NCBI GenBank assembly: GCA_002428995.1
Contig: DIYJ01000004.1
Coordinates: 248,001-312,000 of the forward strand
DNA from: Flavobacteriales bacterium UBA6057
GTDB lineage: Bacteria > Bacteroidota > Bacteroidia > Flavobacteriales_G > Salibacteraceae
Direction: 5' to 3'
Length of the DNA: 64,000 nucleotides
The notes beneath the pieces are model-generated. The model worked only from the letters and a program-made list of their open reading frames with translations. It ran no database searches and was not told where the DNA came from. The translations under genes were made by a program, and so were the position numbers. This document shows, in pieces, positions 37,912 through 48,303 of the stretch (position 1 is its first letter; every line of letters begins with the position of its first letter).

Positions 37912-37973
37912 CTAAAAGTGATTGGACTAAGTTGTGGGTTGTGCATTCCAGAGGTGGTGTCCATTGCTACCTC
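37912..37973 (-). pseudogene. Decayed 3' stub of the upstream small exported gene (spacer 2)
   Basis: The minus strand of this stretch aligns with the last 66 bases of the gene at 58835-59530 and with the similar stub at 48304-48369. Shared blocks include ATGGACAC-CCTC-GGAA against copy 2 and the terminal TTTTAG. It has small deletions and an in-frame stop, so it is not coding. The TAG lies nine bases before the RHS ATG, exactly as in the intact arrangement. Confidence 0.6.
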
Positions 37974-38049
37974 TGGAATGGCTTCATATTGTATTCAGGG
38001 AGTTCCTGTGTTGTACTTTGTTTCGTTTACATGTAGGCCTCTGGCAGAC

Positions 38050-38784
38050 CTATTCGGTGCTTTGTTTTTTCTCTCTGGCTTTTTTATTCATTTCACCTCG
38101 CTTTATATTACCCTCCATGGTGCTCTTGTATCCTGCATTTTTTGGCTCACTGAATAGTTCAACTTCTTCACCTTCAGCACGCTGATTCAAGAAGGTTTTA
38201 GTCATTGAATCATGCTCAAGCCCAAGCCAGTGCGCAAATTCATGCGTTTCGTTGTTCTCAGAGTTAATCATCCATCCATCACCTGAGAACGCTGCGGCAT
38301 CATCTGTTAGTGGAGACATGTCGTCCACCGTTTCTGGAGACACGAGCATGATCAAATGGTCGGGTTTGGATTTTGATGTGGGATTCATTTGGACCTGATC
38401 CAGACTGGTAACCACTTCGATATCTGGGGCAATCTTTTCATCGCGACCATCGTTGTCATCATTTACAAAGCTGATGTCCACTTCATACGTTCCGATTTCT
38501 GGAGCATCGTTTTTTACCATCTCTCCAAAGGCTTCGTCATAGTGCTTTCCCTTACTCTTCCCGTACATTTTGAACTCGCCACCGTAGTCATCGATCAGCT
38601 TCTGTTCAATCCGTTTAGCCTCAGCCTCCATATCGACACCTTCACGGTCATAGTTGTATATCTTAAGGTTGTGAACTACAATTTCCTTGTGCACATAGAT
38701 GGTTTTCTTGAAGATGCTTCTCCATGTCTTTTTTTGTCGCTCACCATTTTTGTTTCTGAAGTACCTTGTGGTCGTCACCTCAAT
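38050..38784 (-). other. Variable C-terminal tip of copy 2: metzincin-like metalloprotease domain
   Basis: The tip is residues 3171-3414. HEFAHWLGLEH at 38212-38244 is a complete HExxHxxGxxH zinc motif, the signature of metzincins. STM in YKSTMEG, about 40 residues downstream, could supply the Met-turn. The front half is highly charged (RNKNGERQKKTWRSIFKK, EAEAKRIEQKLIDDYGG), and the last 17 residues are basic. Family within the metzincins is not recognised; protease activity is inferred from the motif. Confidence 0.75.
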
Positions 38785-41700
38785 CCATTCACCATCGGGA
38801 TCATTGTAGAGCAAGGGAGCGTTTTGGGCGAAATTGTAGGGCGTGAAACCTGGACCTCGTGAGGTTTGAGGGTCAATACTCAGCCACCTTCCCATCCTTG
38901 GATCATAGACTCTAGCACCAAAGTCGAGGCTGTTTCCATCCCCTTTCAGTTCATTGTCTTCTTCCATTCCGTTGAATCCAAATCGATAGGTAGGGCCGTT
39001 GTAGCTGCGCTGTGGCATCAACATTCCAAAAGGATAGTAGTCGTTGGCGGCCAGTACCTCAGCGTCTGGCAGCTCTGGCTGCATCGCATCACCTTCCAGG
39101 ATGGAGAATTCTCCTACGATGAACTGGCGTGTGACCGTTCCCGCATCCTGACGCTCCAGTCTGAAAGTAGCCGAGTTCGTGCCCGGTGCAATCTGGAAGG
39201 GAATGTCCCATGCAGCTCCCGAGACCAACGGAATATGCTGATCCATCATCCAAGCCCCATTGTTATGGATCTTGAATCGGAGGTTACTCATTCCGTTGAG
39301 AGGCTGAAGCTTCGCCCGCATTCTGTACAGTTTCCCCGGCACAAGTCCGTTCAGTGTCATTTCCATGCCCTCGCCCTGTGCATCGGTAGTCACCCACATG
39401 CGCTTGCTGCCATCTTCTACAAAGGTTGCCGTACCGCCTTGGTTGAAATCCCAGTTGCTGCCAATGGCTCCAAATTCTTCCCCATACACAGCAATGCTCT
39501 CTGTGAGCAACAGGTTGTCGATGAAGAAATCCTTAGTGCCTGCAACGGTGGCATCGTTTCGCTGGAAGCGCAACCTCACCTCGTTGGTGCTCGGGTGTGT
39601 CATGAACGAGGTTTCGTTCACACCGTCCTGGATGTTAAACCCGATCAACACGTTGCCGCTTGGCATTTCCTGAATCTGTAGATAAGGACCCACAGTAGTT
39701 CCCTTATCTCCATCAAATCGCACTGTGTAAACCCGGCTCGGATCGGCAGGGAAATCATACACCGTAGCCTGGTAGATGGCGCTGGTAGTCACCTTCAAGC
39801 GTTCGTCATCTATGCTTGAGTTGTTGCCCCATCCTGGAGGCATGGTTTCGAAATCCATGTCAATCAGGGTGGTTCCTCCATTGCTCACCGTCCTGTCACT
39901 CACTACGGTAAGCACGTTCTCCAAATGATTGGTTAACTCAAAGGACTTAGCGCCCCGCCTGTGCTTGATGTCGTTGTTCATACCATAGGGTAGAACGTCT
40001 GCATATCCGCTGGTGGGATCCAGTTTTAGAGTCGTACCATTTACTTGCGCCTGGAATTCTACACGTGCTACTGCGGTGTTTGCATTCAGCATTCCGAGCC
40101 TTGAGTTTCCATAAAGGTTCTGCTCAGTAGCCTGTAAATGCTCCTGATAGAGGTTTCCACCCTGAGCTTCCCAGGTGCGTTCATAGGTGGCCATGTTGTT
40201 CCCATCTGCGTCCTTCACATAGTAGGTGTACCTCCATTGGCTCTGGTCCAGCAGCGTTCCGGTGCCCTGGTTCTTGGGCTTTACGATCTTGACCACACGG
40301 TTTCCACTGGCATCATACTGGAATTCAAGATCTGGCTTGATGGAGCCAACAAATCGAATGACTTCTTCAACCTTTCCAGTAGCTGTCCAGGTGATTTGTT
40401 GGATTTCTTCTTGTACATCAGCAATGAGCTTGCCCTCTTGGTCATAACTGTAATTCCCAGGTGCCTGATCGTCCAGGTCATTGGTGTAGTTTCCAGAGGA
40501 AACAGCATCGTCTACTGAGTTCAATCGATTCCTGCCGTTCTCATAATTGTAGGTGAAGCGATCCATGTCCAGACTGCCGCTTCCAGCCGTTGTGCCGTTG
40601 CGCGTCAATGACGTGATGTTCGCATCCTTGTCATAGTCCAGATCCACATAGTAGTCTAGCGCTGTAGTGGCCGTTGAACCCCATTGGTTGTTCACCCGGT
40701 CAAAGTCTGCTTCCACTCTTCCTTGCTTCAGTCGGTTGAGTTGATCGTATTCATAGCGCATGGCCATCGGAGCTTCACCGTTCTGCATGAAGTAGCCGAT
40801 GGAGGTGACCATGTGATTCACATGACTGTTGAAAAGGCTGCGATTGGTTGTATTGGTCAGCAGCGCGCTGCTGCTCAGGTCGGCCAGGAACTCACTAGAG
40901 CCAACGGACTTGTAGTCCTGGTAGGTTCCATCGTTGAAATAACCCAGGCTGAAGCCATGTTGGTCGCTCGCCATGTGGCGGTTGATGTTGGTCGGGATGT
41001 AATTTCCATCCTCACCAATGTCCTTGTCCGCCTCCAGCATGTTGGAATTCATACCCTTAATCCAGCCGTGGATGGTATAGGCATGATCCAGTCCTTGTAC
41101 TTTGAGTTGTCCCAGTTCAGTGCGTTGCAGCGCAGTATGCGGATAGTATTGATAGCGAGCATCCTCATCCCACACCACACCATCAGATGAGACCCAGACA
41201 TTTTGAATCCGGTTATCAGCATCGTAGTCATAGCGGTGATAGAGTTGATCCGATAGGCCTCGCTGATATGAAACCTGCAGCACGTTGCCGCTGAGCAGGT
41301 CGTATTCATACTCTGTGACTTTGTAGCGCTGATCAGGAAGGTGATCCAGCTCCGGAAAGTCCTGCACCATTCGGTTTACACCCCCATGGATGTCATAGCT
41401 GTAGTGGGTTGCGTGATCATAAGTTGTGAGTGTTCCATCATCCTTTCGTTCGTAGTAAACAGAGGCGATGCGCGTCCTCAGGTTTTCTTGTGCATAAGGC
41501 ACGGCTGCCACCGGAGCATCATAGTAGGAGGTTGAAACCTCATATTTCGAATTAGCGCTAAGCCAGGCGATGAAGCTCGTGTAGATCACCTGATCCTGTC
41601 CGTTGATGATGCTGTTGATGTCATTGCTTGAGCCTGGTTGTGTTGCTACTTCACCAGATTCCACAATTCTTCCCAGGTCGTCATAGCGCAGGTAGCTGTA

Positions 41701-44700
41701 GCGGTTCAAGGGTCGCTGGCGACTGGATTGAGACACCACCATGCGTCCCAGCTCATCGTACCACATGCGGTTGGCATAACGTTCCCCCGTAAAGTTGTCC
41801 ACGTCAGGGCTCGTCTGCTCTATGAGCTGGTTCAGCGAGTTGTAATGATACGTGGTGGCTTTGCTGTGCTTGTCGTGCCAGACTTTGGTGCCGTTGGCGC
41901 GATCGCTTTTCACCTGAGCCAGCGCAGCCGGAGCAGTGGTGAGGTTTACGCCTGCTGGTGGCACAGTGCGAACGAGATTTCCAGATTGGTCGTAGTAAAA
42001 CAGTGTATACTGACGGGCGGTCGACACATCATAGTTCATGTTCATTTTCTCGTAAACCGTCATGCACTTCTCAATCAGGTTTTTCTGGAAATCCGCCTCG
42101 ATGTCTGCGATGTAATCTTCGTAAGCGCCTTCGGCATTTTGCTTCGCGATGTTGAGCAAGCTGGTGACGCAAGGTTCTGGCTCCGTGATGGTTGGGGTGG
42201 GTTGGAGGTCGCAGATCAGTGCAGAGGGTGGACAGTACTTCTGGAAAGAGAAGTCATCGAAAAGGACGTCTCCTCCGACCATGTATTGCATAGGGTCCTT
42301 GTATTCAATGGTAATGGTTGCCGTGGTACTGTTACCTGAATTCCAAAGAAGCTTTTTGTGATGCCAGGCAAGGCCCGGGTCGTTGCTTGGTAGGTAGTCC
42401 TGAACCACACCATTGATCAGTACTCTCACTTCCTCCGTCAATGGATAGTTGACAATGAGGTAGTCATACCAGAATTCTAGTTCATAATCAGTGTTCGGTG
42501 TTACGTTGATCAATGACTGCTCCAGGAGAGTTACGGATGGAAGACCTGGGCTTATCCAAGCATTGATGAAATGGCCATGCTGACCTGTGCTCGGGTAGGT
42601 GTGATCATAGAAGCTCCCTAGACTTTGGTATGTCCAGAGAAACATAGTGGGACTGAAGCCGTAGGGTCCCAGTTCAAAGTCACCATTGGTCATGAGTTCG
42701 CCTGACCTGCACAGCTTTGGACAGTCAGTGCCGAAGCTCACATCGTCCAGTGCCAGCTTCTGGATTACTGAAGGTGATGCTGTTTGGGCTTCAAGCTCCA
42801 GTGATACTGAGGTGCTCGTTCCAGAGTTCCAGGTGTACCGGATCTCTTGCCATTCTCCGACAGGATTGTCCAGAATCATGGTTTCTACCACGGTTCCGTC
42901 AATCATCAATTCCACGTAGGGTTCTTCTGACTCTATGGTAAATCGGCTGAACCAGGCTGAGAATACATAGTCCGTATTTGGGGTAACCGAAACCGTATGG
43001 TTCCACATATCCTGATTGATGTTTCCAAGGATTGTGAAGGCCAGATAGTTTCCTATGCTCGTGCTGGGATGCGTGTGATCAAATACTGGGTAGGAGTTTG
43101 GTAACAATTGATCGAGCATCACATCGAAATGGTGATGTCCCCACAGATTGTAGTTAACGGCATTGTCTCGAAGCCATGCATATTTGAACATGGGATCGAT
43201 GGAATATCCTGAAAGAGTGTCATCCGCTTCAAAGCTTCCGTTGTTCACCAGGTTCTGGTAGAAACAGCCTTCACAGTTGGCCAGTACATCACATTCACTC
43301 CAAACATTTACTCTAAGCTTTGAGCCATCCGCGAACTCATAGAAAAAGTACGCATGCTTGGTAGTACCATCCGGTTGAACATAGGCTTGATCTGCTTTTA
43401 GTGCAGTAGTGTTTACCACTTCACTTTTCAGCTTCCCGGTGTACCCAGGAACTTCCACGTGGTAGTAGCATTCGTTTTGTGTTCCAGCAGCATAGTAGTT
43501 TCCACCCAGCGGTCCATTAGGTACCAGGCTGCTGGGGTTAAGGCCGGAAGCATAAGGGGTGAGGGTACAGTCATAGATGTCAACCGGCTCGGTGTCCTCA
43601 ATAGCTTCGATGGCACTGGGCTGACAGGTTCCAAAGTTCAGGCAAGGTGATGAACCGTTGATTCTTTCGTAAGTGATGCTCGTCCCGTTGTGAACTTCGA
43701 TTTGTGCCGTGAAATGATTAGGGCCAAGGAGTGGATTGGGTTCGATCTGGAAAATCCTTTTGACGTTTGCCAGGTTCACCGAACCAAAGTCCATGGTCAG
43801 TTGGCAATTGTTGAGGCTGTAGTTTGCGATCCATGCAGTTAGAATACCTCCGGAAGTCGAGGCATCCCAAAAGAGGCTCTCTTGATCAAGGTCTGTTGCC
43901 GTGGAGCCAAGTACCTGGTGCAATTGGTGGTAAAGTCCATTGTTCAGCAGATGGCGATAGAGTCCGGTGGAGAGGTCAGCAAAGCCGTTAAACAGTTGCT
44001 GAGTAACAGGAGGAGTATTGTAGAGCAGCCCGTTGAGCAGGCGTTGCAGCTGCTTAGCTGTCTCCGAAGGTTCACATACTCTGATGTCTGGTTCGCAGCC
44101 CACCAGGTCGAGACAGGAAGTCACACCTTCCATCAGGATTTCCTCCGTGCCTCCGTTTCCGTCATCCACAATGGCGTTGATGGTGAAATTTTGCCCGGCT
44201 GTGTAGGTGTAAGATGAGCTGCTTTCGGCATAGCTCATGCAGCAAAAACCGATGATGTCATTCACGGTATAGGAACCCATATTCGTTCCCACCATTTGCA
44301 GATTGACAGAACAGGAAGAACCACCCTTATTGAAGGTGCCTGTTACTTCTGTTCCAAGTCCATTGGACGAACCTGTCCAGAAGGTGAAGTTGTTGGGATC
44401 ATTGCTTCCAAACATCGCTTCATCCAGGGCTGGAGTGTAGGATAGGTAAGGGCTACCCGCAGTGAGGCAACTTACTTGTTGGCTTCCAGTACCTGATAGC
44501 AACACGTCATTGTCAGGATTTGCGAATGTGTTCAACACCACTTCCAGATCCTTCGCCACAGGGCAAAGACCACATTCCTTGAGGAAGGAGGCAGAAGTCT
44601 TATCCGCCAGGTGATCAGTATAGTTCGTTACGTAGTCTTCGCATACCTGGTGGATGTTGGCATAAGCTCCAAGCCCGCTCGTGTTGTGCGCGCAGCCGCC

Positions 44701-47700
44701 TTCGTCAAGGTCCTCGGTTCCTAAGTATTGGGCGGTAGTGGCAAATCGAGCTGTCTTGTTTTTGTAGAGTCCGGCTGTAGCGAAGTTGCAAGGCTGTTCA
44801 ATGTTGAAGTACTGAGAAACGGGAGAACTTGGCCAACCGCTGATGCTGTACTGCGAAATGATCGGCCCGTTGTTGATGTTGTTTTGATTCCCGAAAAAGT
44901 TGAACCGGAATGGATCAAAATTTTCGGACCCGATGCATCCGTTGTAGTATCCCTGGTTGATGCCCCGCATACGATCGCGGTAGGCCAGGAACTTCTGCTT
45001 CAGGCTGATGTAGAGCCCCCGGAAGATTTCCCACTCCTTCTCAGTCATGAGTGCCGTGTTTGGAGTGGAAAGGCTTGAGCAATTCGAAAAGCTACCCTGT
45101 GATGGATTGTTGGCGATGATTTTCGCCACATCGAACATGGAGTAGTAGGAAGGACCGGCTCCGGGGTCTTTGAGCGAGAAGTTTTGCATGAAGTATTTCA
45201 TGGCCTGGAACTCCAGCGGATCGATCATGTAGTAAGGATCTTCCGTGAGGATGAACGGGTTGCTTCCCAAGGTGGGTACTGAGTGATAACCTTCGGCTGC
45301 AATGTCTGTGTAGCTCGAGGTCATGATGAAGTGGTCAAAGTCGTTGCTCATTTCACGATCTATACACTCGATGTAATAAGGGTATTCAGGGTGATAGATG
45401 ACCAGAGAGTTCGCCCAGGACGGTTGCCATTCTGCGATGAAATCGTTCAGGTTCGTCAGCTGCTCAGGCCTTGCATGAGGTAGACCGCTGATCATCACCG
45501 GTGAACCGGTAATGTTCGGTTCGTAGACTCCTGGGCTTATTTCGTCCAGCGCCACGTAAGATGGGTTGCCAAGTTGATCGCGGTATTCGTGCGCGTAGGT
45601 GATGCTACCGTTGTTTTCGCGGATCATTGGATTCCTCCAATTGGGGTGCACCGATTCGGTCACGTAAAGGTTCTTGCGCGGCAGGAAGTTCACCAGGCTG
45701 AAGATGGAGAGTGGATATTGGGCAGGGTCGAGGTTTCCGTTACTCAGAAGCCCACCGCTCACGGCATTGCCTCCATTGGTTCCCATACCTGGTGTAAGGC
45801 GTCCGTACTGCCCATTGGGGCTTACATCGTTCAAGAGACTGTTCAGTGCAGCGGTACAGGAAGTGCTGTAATCGTCACACATTTCATCACACTTCAGGAG
45901 CAGCTCGTCTACCTCCTCTTGTGAATACCCTTCGCTCAGCAAGCCGTTCACTGCGTCCCGGCATTCTTCACAGGTTTGTCCGCACCCGGTGAAATCCATT
46001 TCGGTCATCGCCTGATCTTCGAAGTCCTGATAGCTCAGCAGGCAGTCGTTGTTTTCCAGGTAGTGTTCGGTGTAATAGTTCAGAGCATCCTCGTTCAGCG
46101 TCAATCGCTTATTAACCGTGTAAGAACCAACCGGAAGGTCCAGGTTGGAGGTCCCATCGTTACTTGCTAAGCCACCCGATGGGAAGTAGAGGTCCGTGTC
46201 GCTGTTGAATGCTGGAGGATTAGTGTTGGGACATGTGGCGTCTGGGTAGGTTCCATTTTCCAGAAGGTCGAGCACCGATTGCCCAACGGTGGAAGTCACG
46301 TGCAGCGCATCCGCTGCGTTTTCCTTTCTCCATAAATACTCCTCGCCACATTCATCCTTGAGCGAAAGCGTCAGGTCATACACACACTCGTAGCAAAATG
46401 CATCGTTGATGTTGACGGGAGTTCCGTCTGGCAACTCTGTCAGGCTGCAGCTGCTGGAATAGGTTGTTCCGGTCATTGCATACTCGAAGTCCACTTGCTG
46501 CGCTGTAGACATGACAAAACTCGAGTTCATGCCCAGAGTCTTTCCGTCATCAGAGAGGTTGTTGGCCGAACCGGTGAGATCGAGCGGATCTTTCTTGTTG
46601 AGCAGATCTACCAGCAATGTGAAGCTCACTTGATCATCCAGGGGTGTTAAGTTGCTGGGCGCGGCCCCTTCGATACCTTTGGCGATGGTGTTTCCTTTGA
46701 GGTCGCTGTAGTGTACACTTACCTGGCCGTTGGCGTCCAGATTCATCGTTTTCTGGTAGAACTCGCTGTAGCCAGCTTCCGAGCCAAAAAGCATATCCAA
46801 TTCCTCTTGGAAGGGTTTGCCATAGAAGCTTTTGGTTTCATGGCCGCTTCCAATGCGGTGAGCCTCCCCTGGAGCACTGGCGCTCTTCACACGCCCTGTT
46901 TGATCGGGGGTGAAAATGGTTTGTCTAAACGGATAGCCATCCGCATCTGGAATTTCAGCTATTCCAAAATCCCCGAATCCAACCGGTGAGTAGTAGCGAG
47001 CAGCGCCACTCTGGTTGCTCATTGCGGTAGGTGAGGGGACGCAGTTTCCGCTGCCGGGTGCCGCATCAAAGTCCGTAGCGTGGTAGCCATCCAGGGAATG
47101 GGACTGGCTGAAGTTGCTGCGGTGCTCAATCTTTTCGGAAAGCACGGGAACTGGCATCACCTGAACGGCAGCCCGACCGGCATGATCGTAGATGGATTCA
47201 CCAATGATGACATTCTTGTCCGACTCAATCTTGCTCAGGTTTTGCCTTCTGCGCAGGCTGCCATCGTAGTATCCGATGCCTTCCTTGCGCTTGCCATCTT
47301 CAATGAAAGCTACGGAAGACTGCCAGTTCAGCTTTTTCTCGTGACCAGTGAAGTAGTAACGGTTGGCAACTGGAACACAAGCAACCGTGCTCGAAGAGTT
47401 GCACGCACCGAGGTAAGCATCGCTTGACCACCGCCCTGGGATGTTGCTTGAATGATTGTTGGCTCCAATCCTACCGATTCCGCGAACACGATAGATGATA
47501 AACCCTTCATCGTAGAGCATCGGGATATCGTAGGAGAGATCGGTGGTAGAGATGCGCGTGCTGTTGACACGCATGTCATAAGGATGGAAGCTTGGATAGG
47601 TGCCTGAACTGCTGGAATACACATGCGTCCATTCCAATTCATAACCTTCAGCTCCGTCTATCAATGGCCACTCCACCCGGAGGTCTCCGCTAGCAGGCAC

Positions 47701-48294
47701 CGCCTGATGTGAAAGTCCGGTAGGAATACTCGAAGGTGTAAAGTCGAAGTAGCGTTCGACTTCGATGACTCCTTCCACCTGCAGGTTATACTTTGAATAA
47801 GTCGCGGCATCCTGAGCGCTCTTAATGTTTATGTTCACATCCATTCGGTGTCCCGGATTCGGAACCTCGACTACATACTTGTCTTGATAAACTCCACTGG
47901 CTGTTTTGGTGACCGACAGCGTGCGGTTGTAGTTGGTGGTGGAGACTGTTGACCCGTTCCAGTTGTAAACTGTGATTGACACACCTACAGAGGCATTGAA
48001 GGCTGCATCGCTTGGGCTCTTGTCTTCGTAATTGACGGACAGGATAACCTTGTTGGACAGGCTCTTAACGGTGTAGGGCAGGGGAGCACTCGAAACCATA
48101 TGCTGGTACCAGGAGTCGGACACACTCACTTGATCTCCAGCGTTAAAGTCCGGTCTGTTAACATGGTTGGAGAACTTCTCATTTGCTGCAGGCGCTATGA
48201 GTGCTGAACAAACAAATGCAAGCAAGATCCATGTATGCCGCACTTGCCTATGCAAGGCAACAGAAGCTAGAAAGGGTTGGGGTGTCTTTTTCAT
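38050..48294 (-). CDS. RHS/YD-repeat giant protein, copy 2, with metzincin-like tip
   Basis: The 3414 residues follow the same order as copies 1 and 3: signal peptide, shared N-terminal domain (ANEKFSNHVNRPDF), FN3-like domain and Cys-rich part. Binding-like modules follow at about 1680-2020, then the YD shell from about 2098 (FYYDQSGNLVRTVPP, YNSLNQLIEQTSPD, YDELGRMVVSQ). Further binding-like modules precede the RHS core at about 3090-3168 (YYPFGMLMPQRSY, ending DPDGEW). It differs in its final 244 residues, which carry HEFAHWLGLEH. It resembles copy 3 more closely than copy 1, with stretches of identical nucleotides. A 147-base spacer with a gene stub follows, then copy 1. It has no type A or B secretion tail, so if T9SS is not used the release route is unknown. 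Confidence 0.92.
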   Translation of the reverse strand: MKKTPQPFLASVALHRQVRHTWILLAFVCSALIAPAANEKFSNHVNRPDFNAGDQVSVSDSWYQHMVSSAPLPYTVKSLSNKVILSVNYEDKSPSDAAFNASVGVSITVYNWNGSTVSTTNYNRTLSVTKTASGVYQDKYVVEVPNPGHRMDVNINIKSAQDAATYSKYNLQVEGVIEVERYFDFTPSSIPTGLSHQAVPASGDLRVEWPLIDGAEGYELEWTHVYSSSSGTYPSFHPYDMRVNSTRISTTDLSYDIPMLYDEGFIIYRVRGIGRIGANNHSSNIPGRWSSDAYLGACNSSSTVACVPVANRYYFTGHEKKLNWQSSVAFIEDGKRKEGIGYYDGSLRRRQNLSKIESDKNVIIGESIYDHAGRAAVQVMPVPVLSEKIEHRSNFSQSHSLDGYHATDFDAAPGSGNCVPSPTAMSNQSGAARYYSPVGFGDFGIAEIPDADGYPFRQTIFTPDQTGRVKSASAPGEAHRIGSGHETKSFYGKPFQEELDMLFGSEAGYSEFYQKTMNLDANGQVSVHYSDLKGNTIAKGIEGAAPSNLTPLDDQVSFTLLVDLLNKKDPLDLTGSANNLSDDGKTLGMNSSFVMSTAQQVDFEYAMTGTTYSSSCSLTELPDGTPVNINDAFCYECVYDLTLSLKDECGEEYLWRKENAADALHVTSTVGQSVLDLLENGTYPDATCPNTNPPAFNSDTDLYFPSGGLASNDGTSNLDLPVGSYTVNKRLTLNEDALNYYTEHYLENNDCLLSYQDFEDQAMTEMDFTGCGQTCEECRDAVNGLLSEGYSQEEVDELLLKCDEMCDDYSTSCTAALNSLLNDVSPNGQYGRLTPGMGTNGGNAVSGGLLSNGNLDPAQYPLSIFSLVNFLPRKNLYVTESVHPNWRNPMIRENNGSITYAHEYRDQLGNPSYVALDEISPGVYEPNITGSPVMISGLPHARPEQLTNLNDFIAEWQPSWANSLVIYHPEYPYYIECIDREMSNDFDHFIMTSSYTDIAAEGYHSVPTLGSNPFILTEDPYYMIDPLEFQAMKYFMQNFSLKDPGAGPSYYSMFDVAKIIANNPSQGSFSNCSSLSTPNTALMTEKEWEIFRGLYISLKQKFLAYRDRMRGINQGYYNGCIGSENFDPFRFNFFGNQNNINNGPIISQYSISGWPSSPVSQYFNIEQPCNFATAGLYKNKTARFATTAQYLGTEDLDEGGCAHNTSGLGAYANIHQVCEDYVTNYTDHLADKTSASFLKECGLCPVAKDLEVVLNTFANPDNDVLLSGTGSQQVSCLTAGSPYLSYTPALDEAMFGSNDPNNFTFWTGSSNGLGTEVTGTFNKGGSSCSVNLQMVGTNMGSYTVNDIIGFCCMSYAESSSSYTYTAGQNFTINAIVDDGNGGTEEILMEGVTSCLDLVGCEPDIRVCEPSETAKQLQRLLNGLLYNTPPVTQQLFNGFADLSTGLYRHLLNNGLYHQLHQVLGSTATDLDQESLFWDASTSGGILTAWIANYSLNNCQLTMDFGSVNLANVKRIFQIEPNPLLGPNHFTAQIEVHNGTSITYERINGSSPCLNFGTCQPSAIEAIEDTEPVDIYDCTLTPYASGLNPSSLVPNGPLGGNYYAAGTQNECYYHVEVPGYTGKLKSEVVNTTALKADQAYVQPDGTTKHAYFFYEFADGSKLRVNVWSECDVLANCEGCFYQNLVNNGSFEADDTLSGYSIDPMFKYAWLRDNAVNYNLWGHHHFDVMLDQLLPNSYPVFDHTHPSTSIGNYLAFTILGNINQDMWNHTVSVTPNTDYVFSAWFSRFTIESEEPYVELMIDGTVVETMILDNPVGEWQEIRYTWNSGTSTSVSLELEAQTASPSVIQKLALDDVSFGTDCPKLCRSGELMTNGDFELGPYGFSPTMFLWTYQSLGSFYDHTYPSTGQHGHFINAWISPGLPSVTLLEQSLINVTPNTDYELEFWYDYLIVNYPLTEEVRVLINGVVQDYLPSNDPGLAWHHKKLLWNSGNSTTATITIEYKDPMQYMVGGDVLFDDFSFQKYCPPSALICDLQPTPTITEPEPCVTSLLNIAKQNAEGAYEDYIADIEADFQKNLIEKCMTVYEKMNMNYDVSTARQYTLFYYDQSGNLVRTVPPAGVNLTTAPAALAQVKSDRANGTKVWHDKHSKATTYHYNSLNQLIEQTSPDVDNFTGERYANRMWYDELGRMVVSQSSRQRPLNRYSYLRYDDLGRIVESGEVATQPGSSNDINSIINGQDQVIYTSFIAWLSANSKYEVSTSYYDAPVAAVPYAQENLRTRIASVYYERKDDGTLTTYDHATHYSYDIHGGVNRMVQDFPELDHLPDQRYKVTEYEYDLLSGNVLQVSYQRGLSDQLYHRYDYDADNRIQNVWVSSDGVVWDEDARYQYYPHTALQRTELGQLKVQGLDHAYTIHGWIKGMNSNMLEADKDIGEDGNYIPTNINRHMASDQHGFSLGYFNDGTYQDYKSVGSSEFLADLSSSALLTNTTNRSLFNSHVNHMVTSIGYFMQNGEAPMAMRYEYDQLNRLKQGRVEADFDRVNNQWGSTATTALDYYVDLDYDKDANITSLTRNGTTAGSGSLDMDRFTYNYENGRNRLNSVDDAVSSGNYTNDLDDQAPGNYSYDQEGKLIADVQEEIQQITWTATGKVEEVIRFVGSIKPDLEFQYDASGNRVVKIVKPKNQGTGTLLDQSQWRYTYYVKDADGNNMATYERTWEAQGGNLYQEHLQATEQNLYGNSRLGMLNANTAVARVEFQAQVNGTTLKLDPTSGYADVLPYGMNNDIKHRRGAKSFELTNHLENVLTVVSDRTVSNGGTTLIDMDFETMPPGWGNNSSIDDERLKVTTSAIYQATVYDFPADPSRVYTVRFDGDKGTTVGPYLQIQEMPSGNVLIGFNIQDGVNETSFMTHPSTNEVRLRFQRNDATVAGTKDFFIDNLLLTESIAVYGEEFGAIGSNWDFNQGGTATFVEDGSKRMWVTTDAQGEGMEMTLNGLVPGKLYRMRAKLQPLNGMSNLRFKIHNNGAWMMDQHIPLVSGAAWDIPFQIAPGTNSATFRLERQDAGTVTRQFIVGEFSILEGDAMQPELPDAEVLAANDYYPFGMLMPQRSYNGPTYRFGFNGMEEDNELKGDGNSLDFGARVYDPRMGRWLSIDPQTSRGPGFTPYNFAQNAPLLYNDPDGEWIEVTTTRYFRNKNGERQKKTWRSIFKKTIYVHKEIVVHNLKIYNYDREGVDMEAEAKRIEQKLIDDYGGEFKMYGKSKGKHYDEAFGEMVKNDAPEIGTYEVDISFVNDDNDGRDEKIAPDIEVVTSLDQVQMNPTSKSKPDHLIMLVSPETVDDMSPLTDDAAAFSGDGWMINSENNETHEFAHWLGLEHDSMTKTFLNQRAEGEEVELFSEPKNAGYKSTMEGNIKRGEMNKKAREKKQSTE

Positions 48295-48303
48295 GGTTCC
48301 GAG

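Noticed and set aside
41638..42339. Long plus-strand open frame of 233 codons
   Set aside because: It lies fully antisense to RHS copy 2. Similar antisense frames occur at the same place in copies 1 and 3, and all follow from codon bias of the real gene. It has no signal peptide or family features.
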